64,000 bases of DNA, from positions 1,205,501-1,269,500 of the forward strand of contig JAGTTD010000022.1 of NCBI GenBank assembly GCA_018398585.1. The letters are read 5' to 3'. The notes beneath the pieces were generated by a model. The model ran no database searches and had not been told where the DNA came from. It saw nothing but the letters and a program-made list of their open reading frames with translations. Of the stretch, positions 41,095-51,775 are shown one piece after another. The stretch's first letter is position 1, and the number at the start of each line of letters is the position of its first letter. Origin of the DNA: Simmondsia chinensis (lineage: Eukaryota > Streptophyta > Magnoliopsida > Caryophyllales > Simmondsiaceae). The position numbers were made by a program, and so were the translations under genes.

Positions 41095-41640
41095 TCGTTT
41101 CTACCAAAAATATAACCCAACTTTAACTTTTCTACCAAAAATAATCGCATCGTTATATCACGCGCCACACTCAGCTGCCAATTTAGTATTCTTTTATATC
41201 ATTTTTTGATTAGAAAAAAGAAGTGAGTTATTTTTTAATAGAAAAGTTAGAGTTGAATTATTTTTTGATTAGGAGATATAGTTGGGTTATGGTTTGGGGG
41301 TTGGGCTGTGGTTTCAGTCCCATTCTTAGTTTCTGTGCTGGCCTTCTAGCTCTTCTTCAGCTAGTTTCCCTGTTTGTGTTGGTTTGGCTCGCGCTGTTGT
41401 TTCCTGTCCTCGTGTCTTTTCTGGTCCTGTTCTCGCTGTCTATTGTGTCGCGTTTTGTGGCGAGCGTGTTGTTCTTATTTTCTTGTTTTGTGTTGGTGTT
41501 TGTCGGTCCCCGTGTTGGTGCGGTTGGGCTTTGGCCTCGCCTAGCGAGTGGCCGGCTGGTTTAGCGACTTTGTAGCAATTTATCAAAAAAAAGTTGGGTT
41601 ATTTTTTGACACATTGAGATGTAGTTCGGTTACTTTAGAT
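41095..41640. mobile_element. foldback MITE (agttgggttattttt), interrupted
   Basis: Left arm tataacccaactttaacttt; right arm agttagagttgaattatttt, gagatatagttgggttattt, gacacattgagatgtagttc. It shares tcgcatcgttatatcacgcg and ccacactcagctgccaattt with the inverse copy at 47490-47785. The half-LINE fragment 41291-41591 sits inside. Confidence 0.62.
41291..41591 (+). mobile_element. half-LINE family 3' UTR, 301 bp, with TSD
   Basis: Perfect 11-bp duplication agttgggttat (41280-41290, 41592-41602). The body matches 45480-45764 block by block (gtttctgtgctggccttcta, tcctcgtgtcttttctggtc, ggcctcgcctagcgagtggc, gcaatttatcaaaa). Open frames in it (41223-41575) are not genes. Confidence 0.8.
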
Positions 41641-41649
41641 TAGTTTTTT

Positions 41650-41770
41650 TTTTTTTTTTTTTTTGATTGTCTGTTCCATCTCCGTTTTTCGGAGTTGTCA
41701 GGGTTCGCTTTGTCGAGGCCCCTATGCAATTCTTCGGCTTTGCTGATATTTATCAAAAAAAAAAAAAATC
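41650..41770 (+). mobile_element. LINE 3' end fragment
   Basis: After a run of T: ctgttccatctccgtttttc, gggttcgctttgtcgaggcc, ggctttgctgatatttatc + 14 A. Confidence 0.5.
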
Positions 41771-42990
41771 AACAAAGAATAGTGACAACCTAGCTAAATC
41801 ATACCTTGTAATTTAAGTGTTAGTCTTGTCTTACAAATGATCAAAAGATAGTTTCTATCTCAAGAAGAGGCAAATGATGGGTCCAATCAAATGATTATAT
41901 TTCTATCTAGATCGGGGTGTCTGACAAGTACGTTTGAAGAAGACTGATGTAACTTTGTCAAGCTAAGCTAGCATTTCTTTGTTCGTAGTCGAGTTTGATA
42001 GGTCTTAGTTAACTCATGTTCAAGCCATGGTTTTCATGAGTTTTTTGACCTTATGTTTGATCAGTTCACTAAGATACCGATACACTTGGTAAGTGGGTCG
42101 ACTAGCTAGTTATGGTGAAGCTCGCTACTGAGTCAAGCTATTAGAAAGCCTTGATCTTGCATAAAATGATTTCCACTTAATGAGATTTTCTAGCTAGTGA
42201 TGAGACATCCTCGATCCACATCAAGCTAATATTGAACCATTGGCAAGTTTTTAATGAGCTGTTAAGTTCTTGATGAGCTTTTAAGCTTTCGTTCACAAAT
42301 ATTAACAACAGAATGATAGACACATTATGTGTCAATGATGGCTTAATTAGTATGATGTAAAATAATGCTAAGATTGACACTACAGTATTCATATTCTAAT
42401 ACAACTCCAAATCCCATATCGCTAGATAGAAGGGACAACACTAATATATATGCCAAGGAAGCTACTTCTCCTATTGTTTGGTTTTAGGATGGAACTTCCT
42501 CTAGTGTGTAACATTGGTATCAGAGTCACTAATCTTGCGCTATGGATTACCGATCCCATGGGAGATTGACGTCACGCAAAGGCTTAAAGGAGGGTTGATG
42601 TTTGACGTGTTGCAAAGTTAACTGCCACTATAGAAAGCAACCTTCATCATGCATCATGTCTCAATTTATGTTGATATCACACTGTTCACTCAGGACAGAA
42701 GAGAAAGAAAAATGGCAGTGTGTATATATACACACTATATATTAAGAGACCACTCCACCCATTATGAATTGATTTTATGATAAAACCTCCTTTGATGTGT
42801 AAGAAATACTGACTTTCAAAACCGTAGGGCCTGTTTGATAACAGAAAATAATTTTCCTTTTTTATTTTCAGTTTTTCTTTTCCAATTTTGCAATATAGAA
42901 AACTGAAAAATGCGTTCAAATGATTTATATTTTCCAATTTTCTACAATTGAGAATGATACATAAGTAATACTCGTAAATCCGAAAATCAA
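41771..42990. other. unassigned sequence with TRIM-like scraps
   Basis: No gene. Short TRIM-like words occur at 42500-42525 (aacattggtatcagagtcac, a PBS) and 42745-42810 (aagagaccactccacccatt, gattttatgataaaacctcc), so decayed TRIM material is present. Confidence 0.4.
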
Positions 42991-43007
42991 ATAATACGAC
43001 TCGAACT

Positions 43008-45764
43008 AAAATTGACATAAGGCTAATATCTATTGTGTACTTTAAACAACGCTCTCTTCTCTCTCCTCAATAAAACCCCCAACGGTCACAAAGGACCCAC
43101 ACGCGCCACCCATTCCCGGCTCGTGTGGGCACATGGGCTGCTCACCGGGTACCGGGGTCACAGCCAAGGACTCGACGTCGACCAGCCAACCCATTCATAC
43201 AACTCTTGCCGCAGTCCGTCAACGATCGGGTGGCCATCGAGGGATCATCGCCACCTTCGTCCTCATCAACTTGGTGCGCCACCACCATGCCACCACTGTG
43301 CCTCAACCGTCCGGTATACTTTCTCCACCTTTCCCACGAACCTAATCCAACACTGGACACCTCCAATTTCTACCATCTTCCACCAAATCCACCACCCACC
43401 AGCATACCATCATTCTCCCCCAACACCCATAAAAATCTCCATCGAACCTCCAATTTCACCACCATCACCACTTCCAGAGCAGAATCCACCACCAACCACA
43501 GCAGAGCACGGCCGGTACAGGGGCATTCACCATCTCCAGCAGCAGAATACACCATTTTTTTCCAACGAGCTGCGCGACTTTTGGTGCGGGCTGGGTTGGG
43601 CGACCTTTGGTGCGGTTATCCTAAGTACCTCTTTAACCATCGCAAATGCCGCACGCTGGTACAGGGGCATCCATCTTCGTTGATGGTTTACCTGAAAGAA
43701 CGACAAATTCGTGGCTCAGGGCTGTCTTCCGCGCATTCAAATCAATATATGATACATTTGTCCCTGTGAAAAGAAGGCTGAGAACTACAGAGTCAGATGG
43801 CTTTGTTCAGTTTCGTGACTTGAATGAAGCCACAAGGGCTGTCAAGTCCATGAACGGGGAGAGGGGTAGAGGGTGTGAAGCTCAGGGTGCAATGGGCAAC
43901 TCCAGTCAGAAGTGCAATACCTACATCCACACGAGGCCAACCACAGCAGAGCACGGCCCAGCAGGACAAAACCACATATACGACCCAACGCCTGGGGAAC
44001 GAATCAACTAATTGAAATAGGGTACATGCTAGCACAGATTTTCCGAGGATTACAGTGTCAAATTCTAACAAGAGAGTTGAGGCATGGCTTAAGCGGTCAA
44101 TAATTGTCCGTTCCATTGTTGAGGTCAGTCTTGATGATGTTCTTACATTTATCACCGATAATGACCTTTACGGACTTATACCTAAAGGCTTAAGCAACAA
44201 TTCCTTTATTCTAGTTTGTGATTCGATTGATACTATGGATGCCTATCTCGGCCCCCGCGAGGAGATTCTCTGACGAATGTTCAGAGAAGTTTATAAATAC
44301 TCGGGAGAGACGCTTGGGTCCCTTAATAGAAGGGTCTGGCTTGAGATACACGGATTGCCGGTCCAGTGGTGGTCAAATGAATGCTTTGACGATATCGCCA
44401 AACTCTGGGGGAAGTTCATTAGGGTGGATCCAAGAACATCCACTATGAGGTGTGTTGACGTTGCAAGAATTTTGGTGGACACTTGCCACACAACATGTAT
44501 CCACCAGATAGTCTAGGTTCACCACAGCGGGGGAACCCGTTTGATCTTCGTTAAAGAAGGAAGCTCTGCATTGATACCAGACTACTCTCCCAGCGTTGTG
44601 TCCAGAGCCGCATTTGCTAGATTGGCGAGGGAGCAGGCCTATTTCACATCACATCCCCTCAAGGGAATGAATGCACGACCGTGATAAGGCATTCCTCACA
44701 GGTTCAATCTTCTCTGCATCTGGTGCCTGAACGCTCAATTATTAGTGAGGAGATTAGAATTCCTGCCCCGCTATTAGAAAATGAAGGGACGGAAGTTGCT
44801 TGGCAACCGTCTGGACATGTTTCCCTCCATCGCAATGGCCAAATCATTAGAAGATGGGCCCTGCAGCCATTGATCATGCATACCAGGCCTTGCGCTTCAC
44901 AGCAGGTGGCGCATCCTCCTTTTCTACTGCCATGGGTTGAGAATGGTGAAGATCCAGCTATTCAACATCATACCCAGATAAACGCACCTGATACTGATAC
45001 TCGGGGAAGTAACAATGATAATGAGTCAACAACATCTGGACCTGAGTTCCCTCCAGGATTCGAGCCCATAGCAGCAATGGGTAACTCTCAAGCTGAGGAT
45101 AGTATGTCGTCGTGTCAGCAAGAATCAGCTCCATCCATGGGAGGGCCTTGCTCGGGCTGGAGAATAAAGGAAAAACTATACACAACAAGAAGACAGAGAA
45201 AAGCGATCAAGCGCAAGATGAAGGATAGAGAGAAGTGGGAGTTGCAAGACTTCCTCAAGGATATGTCTCCTACAAGTAATACTGAAAAATCACCTAAGTC
45301 AGTCAGAAAGAAGAAAAAACGAAATAGGGGCAATCGAATCCAGAAAATCACGGAAGAAGAATATGATGAGAGGATCCTGAGTGCGGAGCAGGTTATAGAG
45401 ATAAGTCAAAAGGTGGGCATCAACTTTGATGGTTTCGACCCGGTTAGGGTGGCAGACATCCTTACTCATTGATATGGCTAGAGTGTTAGGGTGGGTCTTC
45501 AGGTTCTTTCTCAGTTCTTGTGTCGGCTTTCTATCTCCTTTTCAGCTTGGATCCCTGTTTTTGTTGTTTCTGCACGCACTTTTGTTTCTTGTCCCCGTGT
45601 CTTGTCCGGTCCTGTTTTCGTTGTCTGCTGAGTCGTGTTTTGGGTCTGTTTTTTGTTTTGTGTTGGCTTCTTTTTGGTCCCCGTACTGTTGCGGTTGGAC
45701 TTCGGCCTCGCCTAATGAGTGGCCGGCTTATTTTGCATTTTTGTCGCAATTTATCACAAAAAAA
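43008..45764 (+). mobile_element. ORF1-only LINE (half-LINE), longest copy, 14-bp TSD
   Basis: Perfect target duplication atacgactcgaact (42994-43007, 45765-45778). GC-rich 5' region with CT-rich start (acgctctcttctctctcctc), then a proline/serine-rich region, a decayed ORF1 with RRM (43669-43870), a middle domain (44055-44500), a basic C-terminal block (45160-45340) and a stop at 45470-45472. A 3' UTR of about 290 bp follows at once, closing gtcgcaatttatcac + A. At 2,757 bp and possibly near full length, it still contains no endonuclease or reverse transcriptase. Confidence 0.85.
43646..45475 (+). pseudogene. LINE ORF1 (RRM type), frameshifted
   Basis: 43646-44011: RRM-like IFVDGLPERTTNSWLRAVFR ... 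DGFVQFRDLNEATRAVKSMN. 44055-44516, another frame: DVLTFITDNDLYGLIPKGLS and RRVWLEIHGLPVQWWSNECF, the conserved middle part of plant L1 ORF1 (DUF4283-like). 44681-45472: about 263 codons with FPPGFEP, the basic block RRQRKAIKRKMKDREKWELQ, and the end AEQVIEISQKVGINFDGFDP. At least two frame changes and stops separate the parts. Plant L1 ORF1 proteins bind RNA in the retrotransposition particle. Confidence 0.75.
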
Positions 45765-45847
45765 ATACGACTCGAACTCGGGTCGAACAATTATGTCATT
45801 AATTTGAAAGTTGAAAATGATACACCTAAGTAATATCCGTAAATAGA

Positions 45848-46590
45848 GATGACAATGAGTTTGGGTAAAACTTGTTACCTATGGGCCCAGTTCTAGGTGG
45901 GTATAGATGGTAGTGAGATGGGTAACAGGCACGGGTAGGATACATGTTCGAATATCCGCTACAGGTATGGGGCGGATATGGGTATTATGTTGTATTCCCC
46001 CATACTTGCCCTGCCCCACCTAGCCTACCTCCATATCCGCCATATCCGCCTCATGTTCACCCCACATTGTTTGTCTCATTTTGTATTTAATTAATTTAAA
46101 CGCAAAATAAGGATTCATATACTCAATTTATCTTTTAAAATGCGTCAAGCATACTTAGGCTACAAAATATAATTCTAAATAATTACATGTGCGAATATAT
46201 AGATAGTTATCGGACAAAAAATTGTGGAGGGTACGAGGCGGGCAGTGGATACCCGTTGGATACGCACAACTAGTGGAGTGCGGTACGGGGATGGGTAGTA
46301 CCCATCGGGACAGATCCGAGTAACCACTTAATACGCGTGGCGGATAATGAGGTGGGTGGATACTAGATATAGGTAGCGGATACGGGTTTTATTTTGCTTG
46401 TCCTTATGTTTGTATGGTTTTGTTGTTTGGTCCCCATTGTTTAACGGGTTGACTCGGGGCTCGCTTGATCGAGTTGCCTACTCTGTACCGCAACTCTGTC
46501 GCTAATTAACCAAAAAAGGTAGCGGATATAGGCATGGAGGCGGCACCCTGGTATTCATCCCACTCCATTTCTATTCTTACCTATAAATAA
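45848..46590. mobile_element. hAT-like element rich in ggtatccgc motifs
   Basis: Left end tagagatgacaatgagtttg and right end with the inverse (gtattcatcccactccattt, ctattcttacctata). Internal repeats of cggatatgggta / tacccgttggata. No transposase frame. Similar in layout to 51266-51773. An 8-bp duplication is not convincing. Confidence 0.5.
46383..46516 (+). mobile_element. LINE 3' end, 134 bp, with TSD
   Basis: Perfect 12-bp duplication aggtagcggata (46371-46382, 46517-46528) inside the hAT element. Body gggttgactcggggctcgct, accgcaactctgtcgctaat, taacc + A. Same closing block as the half-LINE copies at 14460 and 21600. Confidence 0.78.
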
Positions 46591-46679
46591 GTCAAACACC
46601 AAGAAAAATAAGTAATTTATTGACGAAATAAATTACAAATATAGGCCAAACATAATTGCGAAAAAGAGACATAAGAGAA

Positions 46680-46804
46680 GGAGGATACAACAACAACAAC
46701 AAAAAATCTAGTGCCTCCAAAGGTTCTCGCATAAGCAGGGTCTGGGGGGGTAGATGTACCCAGCCTTCCCCCTTTAGGGGGCTACCCTTCGAGGATATGG
46801 GGGT
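46680..46804 (-). mobile_element. Angio-tail SINE, truncated, with TSD
   Basis: Duplication acataagagaa / acataaaagaa (46669-46679, 46805-46815; one change). Plus-strand order: acaacaacaacaac, tagtgcctccaaaggttctc, aagcagggtctggggggg, cccccttt, ctacccttcgaggatatg. Only the tail domain. Confidence 0.75.
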
Positions 46805-46815
46805 ACATAAAAGAA

Positions 46816-47485
46816 ATATTATACAATGAGTGAGTAGCGTGATAGTAGGTAAGGGGGTGGAGGAAAAGTTGAAACACAATGTTTCTATTTTGTGAAAAAA
46901 ATTTGAAGAACAATTTTAAACTGTTTTTTAAATTTGTGAAAAAATAAAAAAATTAGAAAATTATTTTCCTATCTCTCCAATTAAAAAAGTACACTGTTGA
47001 ACACGTTTTTCAGATTTTTAGAAAAATTTTAATAAAAAATTTTTTGTTATCGAATAGGCCGTTGAATTGGGTCAAAATAGGGATGAACCAGTTTATTTAT
47101 GACCTACCAAATATGGTTGTTAGATAAACTTAATAATTTGCAAAAACAATTTTTTATTTATTTATTTTTTTTGGCTGAGATTTGCTATTAATAAGAGACG
47201 TCAAACAATAGCAAATTTAATGACAGAAAATGACACACAATCAATATTTATTACATTTTATTTACAACGTCGCTTTTATATTTGCATCAACAACTTAATT
47301 ATCATTTACACCGCATATTTAAATATTAAGTAACAGCGTTACCTAATGTTTGGGACACCAGGCCGATGTCCAAAACCCAATACTCGTGGAGATGCTCCAA
47401 AACAGATCGTTCTCCTTCCATCTTTCGTTTTTCGAAGACCATTTTGTTTCCTATTTGAAATAATCCTTGTAACATCAAGTAATCT
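46816..47485. other. unassigned sequence
   Basis: AT-rich; gaccgaactacatctc at 47490 begins the MITE. A short segment about 47340-47420 resembles 57420-57480 (gatgtccaaaac.../gaatgtccaact..., gatgctccaaaa), suggesting another diverged repeat. Confidence 0.35.
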
Positions 47486-47489
47486 AAAG

Positions 47490-47785
47490 TGACCGAACTA
47501 CATCTCAATGTGTCCAAAAATAACCCAACTCTAAATTTTCTATTAAAAAATAACCCACTACTCTTTATCAAAAAATGATTTATAAGAATACTAAATTGGT
47601 AGCTGAGTGTGGCGCGTAATATAACGATGCGATTATTTTTGGTAGAAAAGTTAAAGTTGGGTTATATTTTTGTAAGATTATAGAGTTCGGTTATTTTTTA
47701 ATAAAAAAGTTAGAGTTGGGTTATTTTTTTACTAGGAGATATAGTTGGGTTATTTTTTAATACATAAAGATATATTAAGTTACTT
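47490..47785. mobile_element. foldback MITE (agttgggttattttt), intact copy
   Basis: Left end gtgaccgaactacatctcaa; right end (inverse) gtaacttaatatatctttat. Inner inverted blocks aaaataacccaactctaaat and gttagagttgggttattttt. The central ttggtagctgagtgtggcgc and gtaatataacgatgcgatta match 41150-41200 inversely. Confidence 0.65.
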
Positions 47786-47949
47786 TTAGAGTAATCATTG
47801 TCCACATAATGATGAACAACAGAGACATCCATACTAGTTAATCACATTTATCAGCTCAAATAAGGTCGTATTCATTGTTGATCAAGCCTAAATTTAAACA
47901 TCAAATGAACCGGTAAAATTAAAGAGCCCAACCATTTTCTTCAATAAAT

Positions 47950-48190
47950 AATAATATCAAGAAGTCAACTGTTCTGAAAGATTAACCTGACAAGTGAAGA
48001 TTCAGAAATAATCTTATACTCTAACAGTGCACAGACCTACCTCATACTTTATATTTCAATCATCATATTAAAAGAGCGAGCTATTAGACTTTGAACTCAT
48101 GACCTCTTAATCAACTAACTTTTATACTACATCAAAGAACCAACTGTCGTAAAAAGTTAAGCTGATAGATAAAGGATCGAGAATCGAGAT
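47950..48190 (-). mobile_element. SMART-like mini LTR retrotransposon, decayed
   Basis: LTR-like 47953-48024 (caagaagtcaactgttctga ... ttatactctaaca), internal ttatatttcaatcatcatat, agcgagctattagactttga, actcatgacctcttaatcaa, then a second LTR-like 48132-48188 (caaagaaccaactgtcgtaa ... aggatcgagaatcgag). The PBS region is diverged. Confidence 0.6.
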
Positions 48191-49189
48191 ATGGAAACTA
48201 GAAAAGAGAGTCAACTAAAGGAGAAGAAGGTAAAGAAAGGAGAATCAACCAAAGTTGGGTCGCCGTTGGCAAAAAAAAAAAAAAAGGGGGCAACTCCTAA
48301 GTGGGATGTGACTCCCTTTCTCCTTTTTATCATTCTTTCTTATGAAACTACACTTCCTCTTCCCCTAACTTACCGCTTTTCGAGTCCCTTTCGGTTTTAT
48401 ATATTTATCTTCACAAAATATTTTCAGTTAAAAGTGTCTGTTCTTAAACACTTTTGTCAATCTAGCTGAAGAAATGATTTCAATTTATGAATTTGTATGA
48501 GGTTCACGCCTTATTGAGTTGAGATTAAAGCAATGCGGAGAACATATTCCCTCAATGGAAGATATTGTTTCCTCATTCGTTAAGGCTGAGTTTGAAGCTC
48601 GGAAAATGTTACGAAAGGAAAAAAAAAGTTATGAAGGAAAGTATTTTCCAATTTGATACTGAAAAAAAATAAAAAATAAAAAAGCTCAGACTCACTCCAA
48701 CACAACTCCAACCTGTCATTTCCAGTCCTTTCATTTGCAACCCGTCTTTTTTCAACCATTTTATTTACAACCCTAATTTTTCTTAAAAAATTTTTTTTTT
48801 TCCTTAACATCCAAATAAGAGGAGGGGGGGGGGGGGGGGGGGGGGAAATCATTTTTCTCTCATTTAAATGGAGCAGAAGGGAAAGCCAATTTTCCCGTAG
48901 TGGAGAAAAACATTTCCCACACATCGAGTCACTGTTATAAAGTTATGCAAAGAAATAATAGACCTAAAACAGGAAATTTTTAAATTTTTTCCCAAGCTTT
49001 TTACAATTTTTTTTTTTTTTTTTTTTTTTTTTGGGTGGGTGTAGTGATATAGGCCCTATAAATTGGTTATATGATAGGAGTAGCATCTTGGTAATGATAG
49101 AGTGGGCCACTAGAGATTCTTTTTGGGTTCAACTTAGCCTTAAAATAGCCCACTTTAGGATTCACTCTATTACTCTTTAGCCCTCCAAA
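48191..49189. other. unassigned sequence with homopolymer runs
   Basis: A poly-G run of 22 at 48824-48845 and T-runs at 48788-48801 and 49008-49032. gaggttcacgccttattgag (about 48498) resembles 57044, perhaps ends of a decayed MITE. No gene. Confidence 0.4.
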
Positions 49190-49318
49190 ATTAATATTCC
49201 TTTTCGGTTAGCCTTTTATTGGGGTTCGGGTGTCGGTTTAATTGTCTCGGCTTTTCTTATTGTCGAGCCCTGTCCTGTATGTTTATGTCTTTTGGACTTG
49301 TATCCTGCTTATCTAAAA
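49190..49318 (+). mobile_element. LINE 3' end fragment
   Basis: ggggttcgggtgtcggttta, tattgtcgagccctgtcctg, ttttggacttgtatcctgct, tatctaaaaa. Compare 24940-24978. Confidence 0.4.
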
Positions 49319-49329
49319 AGATGGCTCTA

Positions 49330-50265
49330 TTTGGCACTAATTTCTTTTAATAATTAGGTTTGTGCTCTGTATTAGTACAAAATGAAAAATTGGGACAATA
49401 GATAACGTTTGCAAAATTCATAAGTAACAAAATATAGGAGGATGAGGACCGGTTAGTTAATCAATGGTTAGAAAGTGGGTTCATATTGAAGACTCGAACA
49501 ATGAAAATATTTATTCATAGTGGTTGCGAAAGAATTCCTTATTCTATTATTGCTCGACTTGGCACTTCTTTTAATAATTAGATTTATTGCTCTGTATTAG
49601 TACAAAGTAAAAATTTGGGATAATAGATAAAGTCTGCAAAACTTACCCACAACAGTATATAAAAACACATATAAGTAACAAAATACAATAAGATGAGGAC
49701 CACTTAGTTAATCAATTGTTAGAAAGTGTCAAGGAACCATCTGTCCCAAAAGTTTAAGCTGATGGGTGAAGTCCTAGAAATAGTTCTATACTCTAACATG
49801 CCACTTCATGCGAATGTCAATTGGGCTTGAAGTGTGGATAATGCACAGGCCCACCTCATACCTTATGCTTAAATTATTTTAATATTAAAAGTAGGGGCTG
49901 CTAAGATTTGAACTTGTGGCCTCTTGGTCAACAAGGCTCTGCTACCATGTCAAGGAACCATCTATCCTAAAAGCTTAAGCTGATGAGTGAAGTTCCGGGA
50001 ATAGTCTTATACAATAATCCTTTATTCTATTATTGCTCGACTTGATACTTTCTTTAAAAATTGGGTTTATGCTCTATATCATTACAAAGTAGAAAATTGA
50101 GATAATGAATAAAATCTGAAAAACTCACCTACAACAGTACAAAAATGCACACATAAGTAACAAAACATACGAAGATGAGGACCAGTTAGTTAATCAACAG
50201 TTAGAAAGTGGGGTCATATCGAGGACTCGGGACGACGAAAATATTTATTTAATAAAGTTGCAAAA
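49330..50265. repeat. tandem triplication, about 210-235 bp units
   Basis: Three units start with ggcacta/ggcactt/gatactt + tcttttaataattaggttta at about 49332, 49560 and 50043. Each continues through gctctgtattagtacaaa, gggacaatagataa, ataagtaacaaaata, gatgaggaccggttagttaa, gttagaaagtg. The first and third go on to cgaggactcg...gaaaatatttatt. The mini LTR element 49727-50016 separates units two and three. Confidence 0.75.
49727..50016 (-). mobile_element. SMART-like mini LTR retrotransposon, near complete (290 bp)
   Basis: 3' LTR 49727-49798 (72 bp; plus-strand TGTCAAGG...CTCTAACA), internal about 149 bp, 5' LTR 49948 to about 50016. On the minus strand the PBS is tggtagcagagcc (49947-49935), with a B-box-like aagttcaaatctt downstream. 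The last minus-strand internal bases before the 3' LTR are cgcatgaagtggca. No coding capacity. Confidence 0.78.
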
Positions 50266-50451
50266 ACATGAAGAGTAGGAGGGGGGCTAGTAGATAGATA
50301 GGTAGAGTAGCACTTTTGGAGGAAGAATAAGGTGTCTTCTCTAACGGTGACATTTCACATGTTTCCCATTCAAGCATTCAACGCCCCTTATTCTAATACT
50401 AACATAAGTCTACTCTTTTTCCCCGATAGGAACGTATAAGGATCGTTAATA

Positions 50452-50532
50452 TTTAAGAAGGAGGAGATGAGCTTAGAATCGAAGACTTTATGCTTGGAGG
50501 TGGTCAGACTAACCACTACAGCAAACTCATCA
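50452..50532 (-). mobile_element. tRNA-type SINE fragment (minus)
   Basis: gaaggaggagatgagcttag, aatcgaagactttatgcttg, gaggtggtcagactaaccac, tacagc: complement of a tRNA-like head with A and B boxes. Same family as 3303 and 4919. Confidence 0.45.
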
Positions 50533-50539
50533 GTAAGGG

Positions 50540-51262
50540 TGTAGAGAGTTCGAGCTTGAATTTACCAAATCGAGTGGACTCGAGCTCGTAAGAATTAAGG
50601 CTTGGTTAACCGATATTTTGCTTAGGTCGAGAGCTTGATCTTCAATTTATCAATCCACAGGATGCATTATTATATGAGAAACAAGAGATTGACATGTAAA
50701 CATAATGAATTACTCTACCAAACGCTAATTGGTTTTACGATGAAGTCTCACTTGAGCTTACATGTTCCGTGGACCAATCTAAGACTCAGTAAAATTTAAT
50801 AATTTGAAAACTACTTTATTATATATATTAAAATATCATAATAGATGTACGAAAAGTCATAAAAAGTGGAAGGTGGGTGGGGCAGAGGCCTATGATTGCA
50901 AAGTTGTAACGAAGGAATGGAATGGGACTCGTCTCTCTCCCCCCGCTATCGTTGGTGTAGTGTAGGGTTATTATTAGCCATTTTTAATGTTTTAAGTTAA
51001 ATTCCCCAAAATACCCCTCAGTCTATTAATAATTAAAGTCAATTATTGTGTTGACTCTTTGGCCCCACTTTTTTTAATATAATATATTTGCTTAAATATT
51101 ATCTAATAAATTCATATTAGAGCCTAATTGAGCCGAACCCAAACTAGCTTATATTGAGCTTAAATGAGTCGAAATATTGCAAGCCTAATTTGAAGCTCAC
51201 CCAGCTTAGATCAAGTCGAGCTGGGCCTGAGCTTTTGACGAGCCGAGCCTAAAATACATCCC
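50540..51262. mobile_element. hAT-like element rich in gagctcg/gagcttg motifs
   Basis: Left end taagggtgtagagagttcga; right end inverse taaaatacatcccta (tagggatgtattttaggctc). Subterminal repeats tcgagctcg/gagcttg on the left, tgagccgaa/agctcacc on the right. A TRIM LTR piece lies inside. No transposase. Confidence 0.5.
50645..50810 (+). mobile_element. TRIM LTR remnant in the hAT-like element
   Basis: gaattactctaccaaacgct, aattggttttacgatgaagt, ctcacttgagcttacatg, ccgtggaccaatctaagact, cagtaaaatttaa. Confidence 0.55.
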
Positions 51263-51775
51263 TAGGTAGGGATGTTAATGAGGTGGGGTAGGTAAGGGGG
51301 TGCCTCTTGTATATCTGTACTTGCCACCCAAATTGATATCCATACTCACCCTATTATCTACCACGGGTATGAAATAGATATCTATACCCCGCACGACAGG
51401 TACAAACCAATAACCATACCCATAGGCATGCGTTACCGGCCCTAATATGGATACAAAACGATTATCCATAACCACTCGTGTTATTTAATATTATTTTCAA
51501 AAATTTAGTTATATTTTTTATAACGTTGTTAAATAATTTAGATTATTGAATTTGAATACATACTTTTCCATCTTGAAAGTTAATTAGATATAAAATGAAA
51601 CAGGTATGATGGGTATAAGGCAAGCGGTTGAATACAAAACTATATCCGTATTCATCCCATACTTGTGGATCCAACCTATACCTGCTAACCGCTTTACTTA
51701 TATCCCATAACCACCCAAACAGCGCAGGTATCCACTCGTAACCGGTTTCATCGGCCCTATTACCATCCCTACCAT
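51263..51775. mobile_element. hAT-like element (tagggatg termini)
   Basis: Left end tagggatgttaatgaggtgg; inverse right end ggtagggatggtaatagggc. Interior rich in ataccc/gggtat words as in 45848-46590. Immediately adjoins the previous hAT-like element. Confidence 0.55.

Noticed and set aside
41223..41575. Membrane-protein-like frame of 113 codons
   Set aside because: It is the 3' UTR of a half-LINE copy; the same low-complexity translation occurs at 45426-45833.
43033..43769. Host protein-coding genes suggested by three overlapping 200-codon frames
   Set aside because: The frames overlap in the same GC-rich, proline-rich 5' region of a LINE that is bounded by a perfect target duplication; no host domain is visible.
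51263..51775. 8-bp target duplication of the tagggatg hAT-like element
   Set aside because: The adjacent octamers tccctagg and ccattagg differ at three positions, too many to call.
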